Of a stretch of DNA of 64,000 bases, positions 1 through 13,639 are shown in pieces; the stretch's first letter is position 1; every line of letters starts with the position of its first letter. Source of the DNA: Impatiens glandulifera (lineage: Eukaryota; Streptophyta; Magnoliopsida; Ericales; Balsaminaceae); assembly GCF_907164915.1 (NCBI RefSeq), contig NC_061862.1:36643522-36707521 (forward strand). Reading direction: 5' to 3'. Both the position numbers and the translations under genes were made by a program. The notes below the pieces were generated by a model. That model saw only the letters and a program-made list of their open reading frames with translations. It did no database searches and was not told where the DNA came from.

Positions 1-840
1 TGTTTGGTGTTTATTTTTAAACCCTAACACCCTTACAATGACTAATGTTCTACATGTATAATCTTCCTTAGTTATCATCAACAACAAGTACCAGCATTTT
101 AAATATTATTGTTCAATATTTTAAATAACGCTATAACTTAGAAACATGACTAGGACCGAAAGAATAATTGGTTAAAACTCAAACGTTATACAACTGATTT
201 TCAAAAACCAACTTTATAAGTAGAGATCATTTTTAAAAAGGTACGGAGGATAAAGCGTGAAAACTCTTTCTTGAGTATCACCAAACTACGAACTAAAAGA
301 AAATCTAGTCAATACGTTTGTATACGTATGCCAACTTTTATTGATTTTCAAAAATAATTGGCGACTCTATTTCAAAATAAATAAATTTTTAAACTAATCA
401 TGTTTAATTAATTTAAACTAAAGGATTTCTAAAAATAAAATTGTGATTTGATTACTGTAAATCCGGGATTATTTAAAACTAAACCCCGAAATTAATTACT
501 TTTTAATTAATTTCAAAACTTATCAAGAATCAATGAAATCTTTTAAAAATAATATTTTATTTAAAAAAAATTCCTAACAGGCAAACCGAGGTTTAACTTC
601 TCAAAATTCGAGCTTTTCACGAAAATCAACACAAGAGATTTTTTCAGGGTTACAATAAGATATTTAACTTCTTAACTATCCAAACTCCGTACACTTAAAC
701 TACTCTAATAGTTACCAAAAATAAATTGTTAATATTAGTTTGGAATTTTGTTTATTTATGAAAAATTATAAGAATCGTTTCAACATAACGATAAAATATG
801 ACATGAAAAAAACAAAATAAAAAATACAAATATGTTATCC
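1..840. other. AT-rich DNA without a recognised gene
   Basis: No open reading frame of note, no RNA gene and no element end could be recognised. The stretch is AT-rich with poly-A and poly-T runs, and lies just outside the start of the duplicated block. Confidence 0.6.
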
Positions 841-2400
841 AATATGTTATTGAACTCTTATGTTGTCAATAATTACGATTAACTTCTTAACCAACTCCAC
901 TAATTTTCAGAACGAATATCAAAAATCGATAATAATAACATTATGAATAATACGCATCGGACGACTACGATCATTGAAGGTTCGACGATTTCTCTCTAAC
1001 TAGATAGTCCACTAAAAATAATTGGCATGTTAACACATATGTAGGTTTGTCATATAAAGCGCATCAATCCAAACTTCTTAATAACTACCTAAAGACTCGG
1101 GCATTACTCAGTGAATCTTAGTAATACTCCACAAAAAACTTCAGATATTAGTCACCCCTCGACAATTCAAAAGTAAATAAGTTATCGATTCATCCTCCTT
1201 GTGACACATTACACACACGACAACGAATTATCATATGCAATATTTTTCAATCAAATATCATGCGTAAAAACTCCACCGTGAATAATACTTCATTTAAAGA
1301 ATGATATCTTAGATAAAATCTTTGACTCTCAAATTTCTCGCAACAAAAATTATACAAAATCATCTTAGCGAACAAATTTTTAGCAATGCCCCATATAAAA
1401 ACTATTATATCATGTCAATGCTTAACATTTTGTTTAGACGGGGACACTTCCTTATGTCCTACTAAAAGCAAACTCTATTATGAGAAGAATTCACTTTAAT
1501 GTTTAATATTCTTCTATATCTAATTCGGCTAGTGAATTCATTAAATCGATTATCAAATATGTCATTAACTATGGTTTTTTTACATATATCAATAGAAACA
1601 AGCTCATTATACGTCTCATCTAAATTTTTGACACTACACCAAATATTGTCCCAAAAACTAATCGAAGATTCATCTCCCACATCGAATATGAACTACTAGC
1701 GAAAACTTTTCCATATAGAAAAAATTCCCCTCCAAATATTACACCCCGCTGAATAATTAAATATTTTTTGAATTAACTGGACCAATTTTGACTATACTTA
1801 TATTTGATTATCGATGTTCAAAAACTATTTGGCTCCGTTGCAAATCTACTAAACCATTTTGATAGAATAGTTTTATTAAAAGAAACAATATCTCGAATAT
1901 CTAGACCATTGATCCTTAAATATTTAACCTTATCATAACTAATTAGATGACAAAACAATAAGTTGGAAGATTCCCATAATAATTAACACTTTATTCTCTC
2001 AATTTTCATCACCACACTCTTGAGAAGAATGAATAAAGACATCGTATATATGGGTATAAATGACAACATAATCTTAATGAGGATTAACCGACCCCCTTTC
2101 GAGATTATTTGATTTTACATCAAGATAACTTACACTTCATTTTATAATAATCGGGTTTAAGAGACATTGAATCATAATTTAGCATCTAATGACAAATCAA
2201 AATAAGTTGATGAAATATCACCAACTCTTAACTCTAAAATATTTGTCAACTTCATCATTCTCTTATTCGAAATAGAATCTAAGAAAAAAAATTGATGACC
2301 AACTATTATATATGTGTTGAAAATATCTCGAAGATGTTTAAAAATAATGTAGGTGGCCTGAACCATTTAGAGCGTGTCATCAATAAAAATAAAATGTGAT
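841..2400 (-). pseudogene. Decayed LINE (L1-type) ORF2 3' end, copy A
   Basis: On the minus strand, broken reading frames give a run typical of the C-terminal part of plant L1-type ORF2. A stretch like 'KWFSRFATEP' (about 1900) is followed by 'VGDESSISFWDNIWC' near 1640-1680. A zf-RVT-like 'CVMCHKEDES' follows near 1200, and then the terminal 'LERNRRTFNDRSRP' near 960-1000. Many stops and frameshifts interrupt it, so it is inactive. The reverse transcriptase core cannot be made out. The same remnant recurs at about 25830-27600, and its last part at about 4165-4545. Confidence 0.7.
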
Positions 2401-2599
2401 ATGACAAAATGGTCATTCATAATTGTCCCACAAGTCACTCCACGAATGATTAAATTGTTATAATTCGATTAACTCTTTATGAGAATTTTAAAACAATTAA
2501 GTTTTTCTTTTTATTAAATAAAATCACTCTATCTGGAGAACATTTCTAGTTATTTAGAAACTCTTTATATAATGTTTCAAATGTTAGTGAAGACTCATA

Positions 2600-4164
2600 T
2601 AGTTGTGATAGAGAATAAAAACTTATGTAATGTAATAATGGGTACAAATCTTTATACTTTCACCATTTATATATAATATAAAAAAAAGTCTCAAGTTCAT
2701 TACAAATTGATTGTCAGTTTATCACAATTTTAACTATAATATTTATAAAATATTTTTTCATCAGAATATAAATGAAAAAATTAAATACTTTTTAATTTTG
2801 TTTTTTTGTTGCATGGTTAAGGATTTTATTTGAACGTGGTTCATATGAAATTAAGTTTGGAAAAATAACTTAGATAGATTAAAATTTTATTAACCATTTC
2901 ACTCTTAGATTCAGAATTAAATTTAGATAGAAATTCAAATTCAAAGATGTTTGTAAATGTACCTAAAAAATACCCAATTAAGTTCAAACTGCAACAACCC
3001 AAATGTTGGGTAGAAAAACAAAATGATTGATAATGTGATCAGAAGGGTATCAAAACCTAGACAAAAATAAAATAAAAATAAATTAATGTTTTTTTTTATC
3101 CAAGTTTATTTTCGGAGTTGGTTAGAATGATTAGAGGCCTTAATTAATTTTTAAATTATTGTGTTCTTAATATAAGTTAGTGAACTAAATATAATATAAA
3201 ATATGAACTAGCACAATATTTAACTATGCTCAATTGTGATATTGGATATTGTGAGTTTTTTATATTTTTGGATAATGTTTGGACTAAAAATAATCTCATG
3301 ACATTCTTTTACATGTTTCACATCTTCAAATAACTTTCAAGTATAATATGTTACAACAACGTTTATAAAACTAATGTATCACTACTAACTGAATTATGAG
3401 CATACATAATTAAATCATATAATGAGTCATATTTTCCTGGGTTTAATAGTAGCAGGAGTAATATAATAAATTAAGGTGCTTCATTTATTTTGTTAGAATA
3501 TAGTTGTTGAGTTATACATAAAAAAAAAAAAATCAAGTTAATTGTTTTTAATTAGTTGATTACTTGATTATATAGTAAAAAATTTGTTGAACATACAAAA
3601 TATTATAATTTGAATAAAAAGAGTTTTGTAAAACTAGATATTTTATTTCTTATTCTCAATAAAATGTGGGTCTTATATTGTCGTCGTAATTTTTAGTTAA
3701 TTAAATCATGATTTAAAATTGAAGAGCAAGAGTAGTTTAGTTATAAATACAGAATAGTTTGTTTTTGTCAATTTAAATGATAAATAATTTTGAAGAAATT
3801 GAAAGTGTTAATTTTTAATATTATCGATATTCCCAAGTCAACAGTCAAGTAAGTTGACCAGTCAAAACTCGGCTCATTTGAGCCTGATGACGTTTTCTTG
3901 ACTAGTCATCGTCAACCAACAACAAAAACCCATCCATGTGCATTCATAACCAAAAAAACAAGACAAGCTTCCAATCTTCTCTCTCTCCAACCAAACAGAT
4001 ATACAATTAAAAATTAATATTTCGTTCAAGTGCAATAAAATAATGACATGATAATTTTTTATTTTTTTTTTTTTAAATCCAAACATATAAAAAAATTACA
4101 AAAATTATTTGAGCACAATTAAAAAAACATCACAAGAAAAATAAATAAATAAATAAACGTTATC
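2600..4164. other. AT-rich non-coding part of copy A
   Basis: No gene or element boundary recognised. The sequence is shared with about 28000-29400 in copy B, with many small indels. Reading frames here are short and match nothing I know. Confidence 0.55.
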
Positions 4165-4545
4165 AATAGGGTATCGAGCTCTTAAGTCATCGAAAAAAAA
4201 CAATTAACTCTCCGACGGACTCTAACCGACTTTTTAGAATGAATCTTAGAAAATATCATAATAATAACATTATAAATAATACACATCGGACGACTACGAT
4301 CAGTAAAAGTTTGACAATTTCTTTTTAATCAAAAAGTTTTTTACAAAGTAATTGGAATGGTAACCCATAAATCTGCCATATTATATTAACTATGTCAATC
4401 CAAATTTCTCGACAACTACCTAAAGATTCGGGCATCACTCAATGAATCTTAGTAATACTTTATAAAAGAATTTCGATACTAGTCAACTCTCGACAATACA
4501 AAAGTAAGTGAGTTTCCGATTTAATCTCACTATGATAAATACTTA
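4165..4545 (-). repeat. LINE tail fragment, third copy
   Basis: About 380 bp repeat the terminal part of the LINE remnant: ATCGGACGACTACGATCA near 4285 and AAAGATTCGGGCAT near 4423 both recur in copies A and B. It is absent at the corresponding place of copy B (near 29400), so it was inserted after, or lost since, the block duplicated. Confidence 0.65.
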
Positions 4546-4799
4546 AAATGAAAAAGCGGACAAAATAAATAACCGTCCACATCTCTTGATATCCTAATTA
4601 TATATGATTTCAACAAAAGAAGTTCTAGTTAAAACTTGAACTTTTATCCCTTAATCATAATTTTTATTACTTTAATTATCTTAATAAGTTAAAATAATAA
4701 ATATTTACATATTTTAAATGATAATATTTAAATTTTAAAATGCTAATAAAATTTCAAACTCATTATTTTTTTCATAATCATTGTTTCTCCTTTATGTAG

Positions 4800-5650
4800 T
4801 ATTTGTGGGTGGTACTAACAGATATAACATTAGTCTAAATTAAACCAATAGGGTTAGGTTTATAAAGTTTTATAATTAGTATTAATTTATATCCATATAC
4901 AGTTTATATGTGATAGATATAAAATTGTAACTAATCTAGAATATGTTTCTTATATATATTTAATTTTTAATTTCTCATTATACCTTTTATTTATATTATA
5001 TAAAATTTATTATTATATAATATATTAAATATAATTTATTTAGTTTTAATATTATTATTATATATAATAATTTTAATATTATATATTTTTGTAAAATAAT
5101 CCAATATTATAACTAAAAAAATATATATTTATTTTTATGACTATAATTTATTAATTATTATTATTATTATTATTATTATTTATACTTTATCTATATTATA
5201 AATAATATTATTTATTATATATATAATTTTTTATTTTATTACAATTAAAATAAATATAATTTACTGTTTATATCAGAATTAATTTTTATATTTTAATTAA
5301 AATTATATTAATTATTAAATATAATAATTATACTATTAAATAATAATAGTACAATAATTTATAATAATAATTTTTTTTAAATAATAATAATTAAATATTC
5401 ATTATATAAAAATAATTTTTAAATCATATTTTAATTTAATTAATTAAAAGAATGAAATTATCATTTTATTCTTATATTACGTCCTTGTACTATATATTAA
5501 ACACAAAATTAAAACCATATATAACTTATATTATTTTTTATAATTTAAACTAAAAAAACATTAATATATACCATTTATATAACTATATATTATTTATAAC
5601 TCATACAATTTATACTTTTATACTAATAATTTGTATGACATAACAACTCT
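4800..5650. other. AT-rich insertion private to copy A
   Basis: This stretch is nearly all A and T and contains an ATT trinucleotide run near 5157-5180. It has no counterpart at the matching point of copy B (near 29690). No coding potential or terminal repeats were recognised. Confidence 0.45.
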
Positions 5651-6116
5651 CTTGTAATTTAAACTCTTTAATCTTACAGAGAAACACCTTGTAGAAGAAA
5701 AGTTGAAGGACCAATTTGATAATGCAGTTAGTGTTTGGGGCACAAAGTTTAAAATGATAACTGAATTATTTATTTCTGTGATGAGAAATGAGAATTCAAT
5801 AATTTTTTATTCAGCCAAAAAGAGCAATAATTTCTTTTGTTTCTATTACTTCTTTCTTGAATGATTATTTCCTAGGAGGCTAGGATCATATTTCAAATAA
5901 CGGAACAAAGTTTACAAAAAAATTAAAATCAAGGCCATGGATGAATTAAGATCTTTAAATATAATATTCCCAAAGAATTTGAACAAACGAAAGTTTGTCA
6001 TGTAAATGAATCGTGATACATATTCTCGATGATAGTGGTAATAAAATTTTGTAAGCCAGAAGGAAATTATTTACAAGGCAATGTGTGAAAAGCGGCAAAA
6101 ATAAGGCAATGAGGTC

Positions 6117-6161
<45 letters not shown>

Positions 6162-6190
6162 CATATAAATATATATATATACATATATAT
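6117..6190. repeat. (TA)n microsatellite
   Basis: Alternating TA and ATATAAATA runs. The short open frame of alternating Met, Tyr and Ile read across it is an artefact of the repeat. Confidence 0.9.
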
Positions 6191-6840
6191 CAAAGCATGG
6201 TATGATGTAGGAATGGTAATGGGTACGATCAAGAATGAGAAGAGATTGAAATTATCATTGAATACTAGATTGGGATGAAAATGTAGAATATGTTCTCAAT
6301 ACAATATACTTATATATAAAATATATATATATATATATATTGAATTGGTTCAGTTTATGAACGAAATATAATACATTAATTAATTTTGTTTGTGTTAAAG
6401 TTAATAAGTTAGCATCCCAACAATCATGAATTTAATTTTTTATAAAAAAATTGTAGGTAAGGTATTCGGAGTCGGTCAATACATTAATTAACTATTTTAA
6501 TTATAATAAAATATAATATTAAATAATTAAATTTAATATAATAACAAATTATTGAATTTAATTAAATATTAAAAATATTAAATTTTTGTAAATAAATACA
6601 TTTTATTTGTTGAAATTAAGTTGGAATTTTTTACTATATGGAAGTATTGAATGAAAGTTCTAGAATACAGTAGATTGGTTTAATTTAGTTTTTTTTTTTG
6701 TCTTTCTTCTTTTGTTTTCTTAAATAGGCCCGAGATGAAACTTTATTTGTATTTTTTATGTCTACATATTGGATATATTTTATGTCTAATTTTATTTTTA
6801 TTGAAATAAATTAATTATAAATATATGAAACAACAAAATA

Positions 6841-8917
6841 AAAATAGGGATAAATAATGGATATTCGTTAGGATAAGTACCAGACCAGTTGAGGACAGGG
6901 ATTAAACATGAATACCAAGATTTAGGCTGGAATAGATATTGTAAATATTTTCTTTTAGTTATATTGTATTTTTAGTTATGAAAGAGCTTATTAGGATAAA
7001 AATTTAGAGTTTTTATTTAGTTATGAGTTTAAATCTCACCACAATTCATTTTTTTATCTTTTTTAAACTACACTAAGGACACCAACAAAATAAAAAATCG
7101 CCATTTTTGTCTATCGGGATTGAAGCAGCTCAAAATTCGGGCCGGATATGCCTACAGACAAGTTATTATTTATGTCCGTTTTGTTTTGGAGAAATTTTTT
7201 ACTACAAACGATTTTGTTCGATTTAGATGAATTTCCGCGGGACAATATTAATACTATATTTTATCAGATTAATTATTTTTAGAATAAAGTTATATTTTTA
7301 TATAATATATATCATAATATATTAAAAATTCTTATTATTATAAAAATCCTTTTTTTTTTAAATATGAATAATAAATATATTATTGATATTATATATTTAC
7401 TTATGTTTATTTTTGTTCTTGGTAAAATGGGGACTAATATGACTTTCATAAACAAAGCATGATAAGTTGATTTGATGAAAAAAAAAGGCTGATTGTGTTG
7501 CAAATTGGATTTGTTAAATGGGATATTCCTCATGTTGGGCCTTTCAAAATAATATGACTATTTATAAAAAATAAAAGAAAAAGGCCTTACCTCTTTTTAA
7601 TATTTTCTGAATAGGGCTTTTATTTAATGTATATAGGCCCGTTTAAAAATATTATTTACATGATTTGATTATGGGCTTAAGTTTGAGAAAAAATTTACAT
7701 TCACATAATATATTTGATAATAAAAAATGTTTTTAAAAATTTATGAATAATTTCTTATTAAAAATTAGATTCGGAATCCAACACAAGAAGTGTTTCCAAA
7801 TGAGAATAATTGAGAGATCATTGCAAAATAAAAAGAAAAAGAATTAGAGATCATTGAGACTTAATCTTTGATTTAGCACCTTCTAAAGTATAAATATTTA
7901 AAAATAAATCCCTGGGTACAAATATTTATAATATATATTAATGATAGACCACTATTCCAACCATTGGTAAGTTTGATCCGGTTTAAAAAAATAAATTTGA
8001 TGTTGAATATTTTTTTGTGTGTTAATATTATTTAACAATTACAATTTTTTGTGTGTTAATATTATTTAACAATTACAATTTTTTTATATTATATATTAAT
8101 GATAGTGAGAATATTTATTCATAATTTTGGTCTAAATAATTTATAGAATAGATAACAATAAAATTGTGACTAAATTATAGGACTAACATAACAACCCACC
8201 TCATTTAGTTTAAATGTTTTAAACAAACTTTGAGATCTAGCTTCAAAATATTTATTTTAATTAGTTATAGTTATTTTTTTTATTAAAAATGTTTAAAATA
8301 AAGTAGATTAAGTTGATTTTTTAAATTAAGAAAAAAAAATATTTATATTTGAATTATATACATAGCAAATGTTCACACATGATATTTATTTTTGGTTGTT
8401 ATGTGATGACTCATGTCTTACTTTTTCTATTTGGACTTTATTGTTAGTTTGGTTTGAACGTCTCTTTTATTGAATTTTTGGGCTTTTGTTTCTGAAAAAA
8501 GAATAAAAATAATATGATACTATAATTGTGAGAATACTTGTCATAATATTAAATAAGAAGATGAGTAGTCGGTCTCATTACTTGTCATAATGCATTATTC
8601 CTTCGTAAATATATGATTCATACACTAAAAACTAAAACATGTAATTTCCGTATTAATCACTCATATGGGAGGTCAGATTGAGACAAGGTTAAAGTTATAT
8701 AAAATAATTACTATTTTAAACGTCGTTAATTTATTATTCAGGTAACATTTATATATATATATAAATAAAATATTTATGTCACTAATTTAATTACTGAATT
8801 AGCGAATTAAAGATTTTAACTACTTAATTTAAGATAATCGACCGTCAAAACTCTCAATTCGCTGAAATTCAATATTTAAATTAATAACATGAAACTTTTA
8901 TTTATAAATGACACGTA
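6841..8917. other. Intergenic AT-rich DNA
   Basis: No gene, RNA or element end recognised. The only clear structure is a 34-bp tandem duplication near 8011-8078. Confidence 0.55.
8011..8078. repeat. 34-bp perfect tandem duplication
   Basis: Two adjacent identical 34-bp units, each beginning TTTTTTGTGTGTTAATATTA, with no other copies alongside. Confidence 0.9.
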
Positions 8918-8922
8918 AATAA

Positions 8923-9215
8923 TGTTGGTTCCAATTATCGGACCTTAGAAGGACAATTATAAAAAAAGGAAAGAAAGTAAAGAAACTGGGAAGAACAATG
9001 ATATATATGTTGAAAAGAAAAAAATGTAGGAGTCTTGAGTGTTGTATATCAATATTTGCATACAACTCTTTTAAATGAGTAGATTAACTTAGAAACCTTA
9101 AACTATTTATACATATAACCCAAATCCATTAATAATTAAATAAGCCATAATTGCATAAAAAACATTTAAGACCAATAACTTTTAAATTTGTTGACAATCA
9201 ATGCTTAAACTCACA
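8923..9215 (-). repeat. 3' LTR of copia 1
   Basis: 293 bp, starting TGTTGGTTCCAATTATCGG and ending ACTCACA on the plus strand. It matches 15361-15666 with many substitutions and small indels, which indicates an old insertion. Confidence 0.9.
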
Positions 9216-11135
9216 ACCTCCCCTGTAAGTTTGATTTGGTTCGAGATTCTTCACACCGAGCAGCTCTTGCATCTCCTTGAATTTGACTCTTATTAGCGCA
9301 TTTGTGAGAATGTCCTCACGTTGCTCTCTATTGCTTACGAATTCTACGACGATCTGTCGGTTCTTGACACATTCACGGATGAAGTGTAACCGATTGTCGA
9401 TGTGTTTGCTATGTTCATGAAACACCGGGTTCTTTTTTTTGGAAAATAAAACACTGGATTATTCATTAATGCTATTGTAGACTTGTTGTCGACATAGAGG
9501 ATTACCGACCTCAGCTTTCATCTAAGCACCTCGCTCAACAAGTTTCTCAGCTAAAGTCCTTGCACAACGTTGTAGTAGCTTCCATAAACTCCGCCTGACA
9601 TTAAGATAAATCAACAATTTGTTGCTTCTGAGATTGCCAGGTGATCAGATTCCCGTTGAGATAAAACACCATTCCTCTAGTGTTTTTTTGTGTCGTCTAT
9701 GTCACCGGCTATGTCACTATTAGTAAAACCAACGAGTTCTTCAACTTATCGTTCTATTCTTCACTAAATCCCATAGCTCGACGTTCCCTTCATATAACAA
9801 AGAATGTGTTTTATTGTCTGTTGGTGTAGAGTGGTAGGTTGCTCCATGTATTGACTCAATATGCCAGCTAATAAGAAATATTGGGTCGAGTGTGCTTCAA
9901 GAACTTGAGACACCTGATGATACGCCTATACTCCTTCGGATTCACTAAACTTCCTTCCACACCCGTTCCGAGTTGCAATTTTGCTTCCAACGAATACTTG
10001 CTTGGGTTGTAATCCTCCATTGCGAATTGTTTCAACACCTTCTTCGCATAAGTCGCATGCTTCACCTCAATGTTATATTTCTTCTAGTCCACCTCGATAC
10101 CAAGGTAGTACAAGAGTAAAACGAGATCACTCATCTTGAACTCATTTATCATCTGCATTTTTAACTCATCAATGCCCTTGATGTTTGATCATGTTACGAT
10201 CAAATCGTCGACATATACGACAATGATGAGTACTTCTTCTCCATAGTTTCTTGTGTACACGGTCTGCTCTTGAGAATATTTCACGAAGTTGAGACTCATC
10301 ATTCTCTTATTGAGTCTAGTATTCCACTCCCTTGGTGCTTGATGTAGTCCGTAGAGAGTCTTGTATAGCTTGTACACATTGTGTTTTTTATTTTTGATGA
10401 TGAAGCCTTCAGGTTGAGTGATATAGACTTCTTCTTCGATGTCACCATTGAGAAATGTTGATTTGATGTCTAAGTGGTGGATCTCCCATCCATGGTGAGC
10501 AGCGATGGCAAGAATTAGCTTGATTGTGTCAAGTTTTGCCACCGGTGCAAAAGTCTCCTTAAAATCAACGCATTGCTTATGTACGTAGTCTTTTGCTACT
10601 AATCTCGCTTTGTGTTTGAGGATGTTGCATTCGTTGTATCTTTTCAATTTGAAAACCTACTTTACCCTGATGGTCGCGTGACTGGGTGGTAAGTCGGTGA
10701 GCTCCCATGTCTTGTTCTTCCTGATGGACTCGAGCTCTTTCTTCATGGCCTCCTCATTCCATGACTCTTCAGTTGTCGCTCGTGATAAGTTGTTGGCTCG
10801 TCGGTGGTGAGCAACAACAATTCATCTCTACAAGTAGTGCTTCTACATAGACATCTCGTAGTATTCCGAACTCAACGAATATTTGTACGATCTAATTATT
10901 GTCGTTGCACCACTCTCACTTCTTCTCTTCCCTGAACACGACATCTCTACTCACATAGATTTTCCAGCAAGATGCAACAAGAAAATTGTGTGTCTTGTTT
11001 GTCTTCGAACTTCACATTTCCACTCATCTTCTTGTCGAGCTCATTGAACTATTTTCGATTTTCCGTCATATGGTTTCTTGCTCCATTGTCAAGGTACCAC
11101 ACATCGGTATGATGATACTCATTGTAACATGTTGA
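9198..11135 (-). pseudogene. copia 1 pol remnant: protease end, RT, RNase H; integrase deleted
   Basis: Reading the minus strand from 11135 down, a protease-side piece around the 'YLDNG' codons lies near 11095. After about 100 bp the frame reaches the 'VSRDVVF'-type segment that normally lies between integrase and reverse transcriptase, so the integrase core is gone. The RT follows (10189-10647) with 'LDIKSTFLNGD' and an intact 'YVDDLIVT' catalytic motif. A connection piece covers 9868-10065, and an RNase H tail with 'HSKHIDNRLHFI' covers 9198-9425. Frameshifts and stops separate these parts. Confidence 0.85.
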
Positions 11136-11139
11136 GGTG

Positions 11140-11945
11140 ATTCGCATGAAGAACGGGGAGTTAGTGGATAATTTTCCTATAAAATTGACATCTATCGTGA
11201 CTATTATCCTCTCTTTAGGAAAGAAGGTGGAGGAGATCCCCCATCGTCAAGAAGTTTCATAAAGTCGTACCACAAACATACCTGCAAATCGTTACCGCGA
11301 TCGAATAGCTTGGTGACTCGAGAAAATGATCGTCAAGGAGATTGTCGGTCGTCTTAAATTCCACGAGAAGAGACTTCGTGGCAACGGAGACCAAGAAGAA
11401 GAGAATCACTTTTTTTCTCACGCATGGTGAATGGATATAATGAATAAAGAAAAACGGAGAAGCCAATTTTTATTCCGGATCGTCGAGTCGCAACGACAAC
11501 GATGGAGATAACTAAGGTCGTGGTAAAGGGCGAGATTGTAGAGAAAGCTCACATTAAATCCCACAAAGATAAGAGCATAGTGAAGTGTTACACTTATAAA
11601 AAATATGATGATGCAAACCTCACTAACTTCTATGACAAGGAGATATCATTAATGTTTGTTGAGAGAGTGATGAACGCTTTGTCCGAAAAAAGGAAGCAAA
11701 CCTCGAAGAGTTCGTGCAAGAATCGTCCAAGGAAGAACTAAATGTGGTGTTACTCAATAAAGAGAAAGTCATGGCAAACCTCTTCGCAAGTGGCGATGAG
11801 TATAATCACACCGACATGTGGTACCTTGACAATGGAGCAAACAACCATATGACGGGTCATCAAGAGAAGTTCAATGAGATCGACTAGAAGATCACCGAAA
11901 ATGTGATGTTTGAAGACGAAAGCAAGGTGCACAGGTTTCTTATTC
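11140..11945 (+). repeat. Inverted copy of copia 1 gag (left arm of hairpin)
   Basis: This stretch is gag in the plus sense, opposite to the rest of the element. A plus-strand frame at 11502-11741 contains 'DKSIVKCYTYKKYDD' and 'LTNFYDKE', which repeat the minus-strand gag at 12592-11990. It begins near GAAGAACGGGGAG (11147) and runs to the protease-like 'WYLDNGANNHMTG' near 11818-11856. The mirror arm is about 11985-12800, with about 40 bp between the arms. Confidence 0.85.
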
Positions 11946-11984
11946 CAGCTTGCGGAAAATTTTGTGTGAGCAGAGATACCGTGT

Positions 11985-12906
11985 TTGAACTTCACATTTT
12001 CAATGATCTTCTTGTCGAGCTCATTGAACTTATCTCGATGGCCCGTCATATGATTGTTTGATCCATTGTCGAGGTACCATACGTCAGTGTGATTATACTT
12101 ATTGCCACTTGCGAGGAGCTTCGCCATGACTTTATCTTCATTGAGCAACATCACCTCTAGTTCCTCCTTGGACAATTTATGCACAAACTTTTCGAGATTT
12201 GTCTCCTTGTCTTCGGACAATGTTTTTATCACTCCCTCAACAAACATTAATGATGGTTCCTCGTCATAGAAGTTAGTGAGGTTTGCCTCATCGTCGGGCC
12301 TTTTGTTAGGGCACTTAGTCGCATAGTGCCCGTACTTTTGATAAGCGTAACACTTCACTATGCTTTTGTCTTTGTTGGGCTTAGTGTCTTCTTGTCGAGG
12401 TGAGCTTTCTCTATGACCTCGCCCTTTGTCACGACCTCGGTTATCTCCACCGTTGCCACCGCGATCCGGTGATCTAGAAGAAAAATTGGCTTCTCCATTC
12501 TTCTTCATTCTTGACATCCATTCACCATGCGTGAGAAAGATGTGTTTCTCCTCTTCTTGGTCTCCGTAGCCGCGAAGTCTCTCCTTGTGCACTTTCAGAT
12601 GACCAACAATCTCCTCGACAATATATTCTTGAAGTCACCAAATTGCTCGATCGCGGTAACGATCTGTGTATGTTTGTGGTACGGCTCTAAGGAACTTCTT
12701 CATGATGGAGATCTCCTCTACCTTCTCTCCCAAAGAGCGAATACCAGTCACGATGGATGTCAATTTCATGACGAAATCATCCACCTACTCCCCGTTCTTC
12801 ATGCAAATTGCCTTGAAGTGTGTCTTCAAGGTTTGCATTTTTGCCTCATTGACTCTCTCCACTCAAACATGCATCATCTTTAACGTCTCACACACTAGTT
12901 TGGCAG
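11985..12906 (-). pseudogene. copia 1 gag, 3' part (right arm of hairpin)
   Basis: Minus-strand gag. A UBN2-type stretch lies near 12560-12900, with 'HKERLRGYGD' near 12590. A degenerate zinc knuckle 'CYAYQKYGHYATKC' lies near 12310-12350; the second cysteine of CX2CX4HX4C is a tyrosine. The protease-proximal 'WYLDNGSNNHMTGH' lies near 12040-12080. Beyond about 11980 the open frame runs into the antisense arm and its sequence there is meaningless. The upstream part of gag continues at 15070 after the CACTA insertion. Confidence 0.85.
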
Positions 12907-13149
12907 CACTAGTAAAAAAATTGATTTTAAAGGAGAGCACAAACCCTCGGAGAAAGAGCAAATGCTCTCGCAGATATACTTCGCCGAGAGCGATAAATGC
13001 TCTCACAACGTCTCGGTGATAAGACTGTCGGTGAAAGAAAAATGAATATCTGCGAGAGAATTTGTAGCTCTCGGAGATAAGTTATCAATGAGAGCAATGA
13101 AAAGCTCTAGGAGAAAATGATAAATAATTTCCGAGAGCTTTAAAAAGGC

Positions 13150-13345
13150 TCTTGATGAAAGTTATTATATATTTAACCAGTATCATCTGATCTTCCCTCT
13201 CTTTCTGCTTTCTCTATTCTTATTTATCAAAACAATATTATCTCTCTCTTTGCTTTCTTTATTTCTATTTATCAAAACATTATCAAATGTCTACTTTCTC
13301 TCCCTCTACTTTCTTTATTTCTATTTATCAAGATGGAAGGTAAAA
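13150..13345. repeat. Pyrimidine-rich tandem repeat in CACTA 1
   Basis: About three imperfect copies of a roughly 60-bp unit containing CTTTATTTCTATTTATCAA and TCTCTCT runs. Confidence 0.7.
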
Positions 13346-13639
13346 CAGAAGAGGAAAGAAAAAAAGGTACTCTATAAAATCTAGATGTGTGCATTACACC
13401 AAATTTCAGGAATTAAACAGTTTATTTGATCTTAATCAACGTAAGAATGTAATATGCTTATGCTGCCTGTTTGTTTTTGCACAAGTATCAAATGAACACA
13501 AACTCCATGCCTAAACCAGTTATGTTTTATTTTCAAATAACCCAATATCGCACAAGCCTATTATTGTTATGCTAACTAAATTTATACAAGAAAGATGAAA
13601 GGAAGAGGATAAATCAATAATGGACTGTTGTAATAATTG

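Larger units (their letters stand above)
845..6840. repeat. Duplicated block, copy A (direct duplicate of copy B)
   Basis: This block matches 25815-42560 in the same orientation once later insertions are removed from copy B. Anchors include the LINE remnant, GTCCCACAAGTCACTCCACG near 2428 (27617 in B), the TTTCCTAGGAGGCTAGGATC run near 5870 (29970 in B), CAAAGCATGGTATGATGTAG near 6190 (37097 in B), and GGTCAATACATTAATTAACT near 6475 (42300 in B). Copy A has its own insertions (about 4165-4545 and about 4800-5650) and lacks the B sequence at 36874-37090. Confidence 0.75.

Noticed and set aside
5955..6164. 69-codon minus-strand open frame
   Set aside because: It begins with a run of Met, Tyr and Ile read through a (TA)n repeat, and no similarity or gene context supports it.
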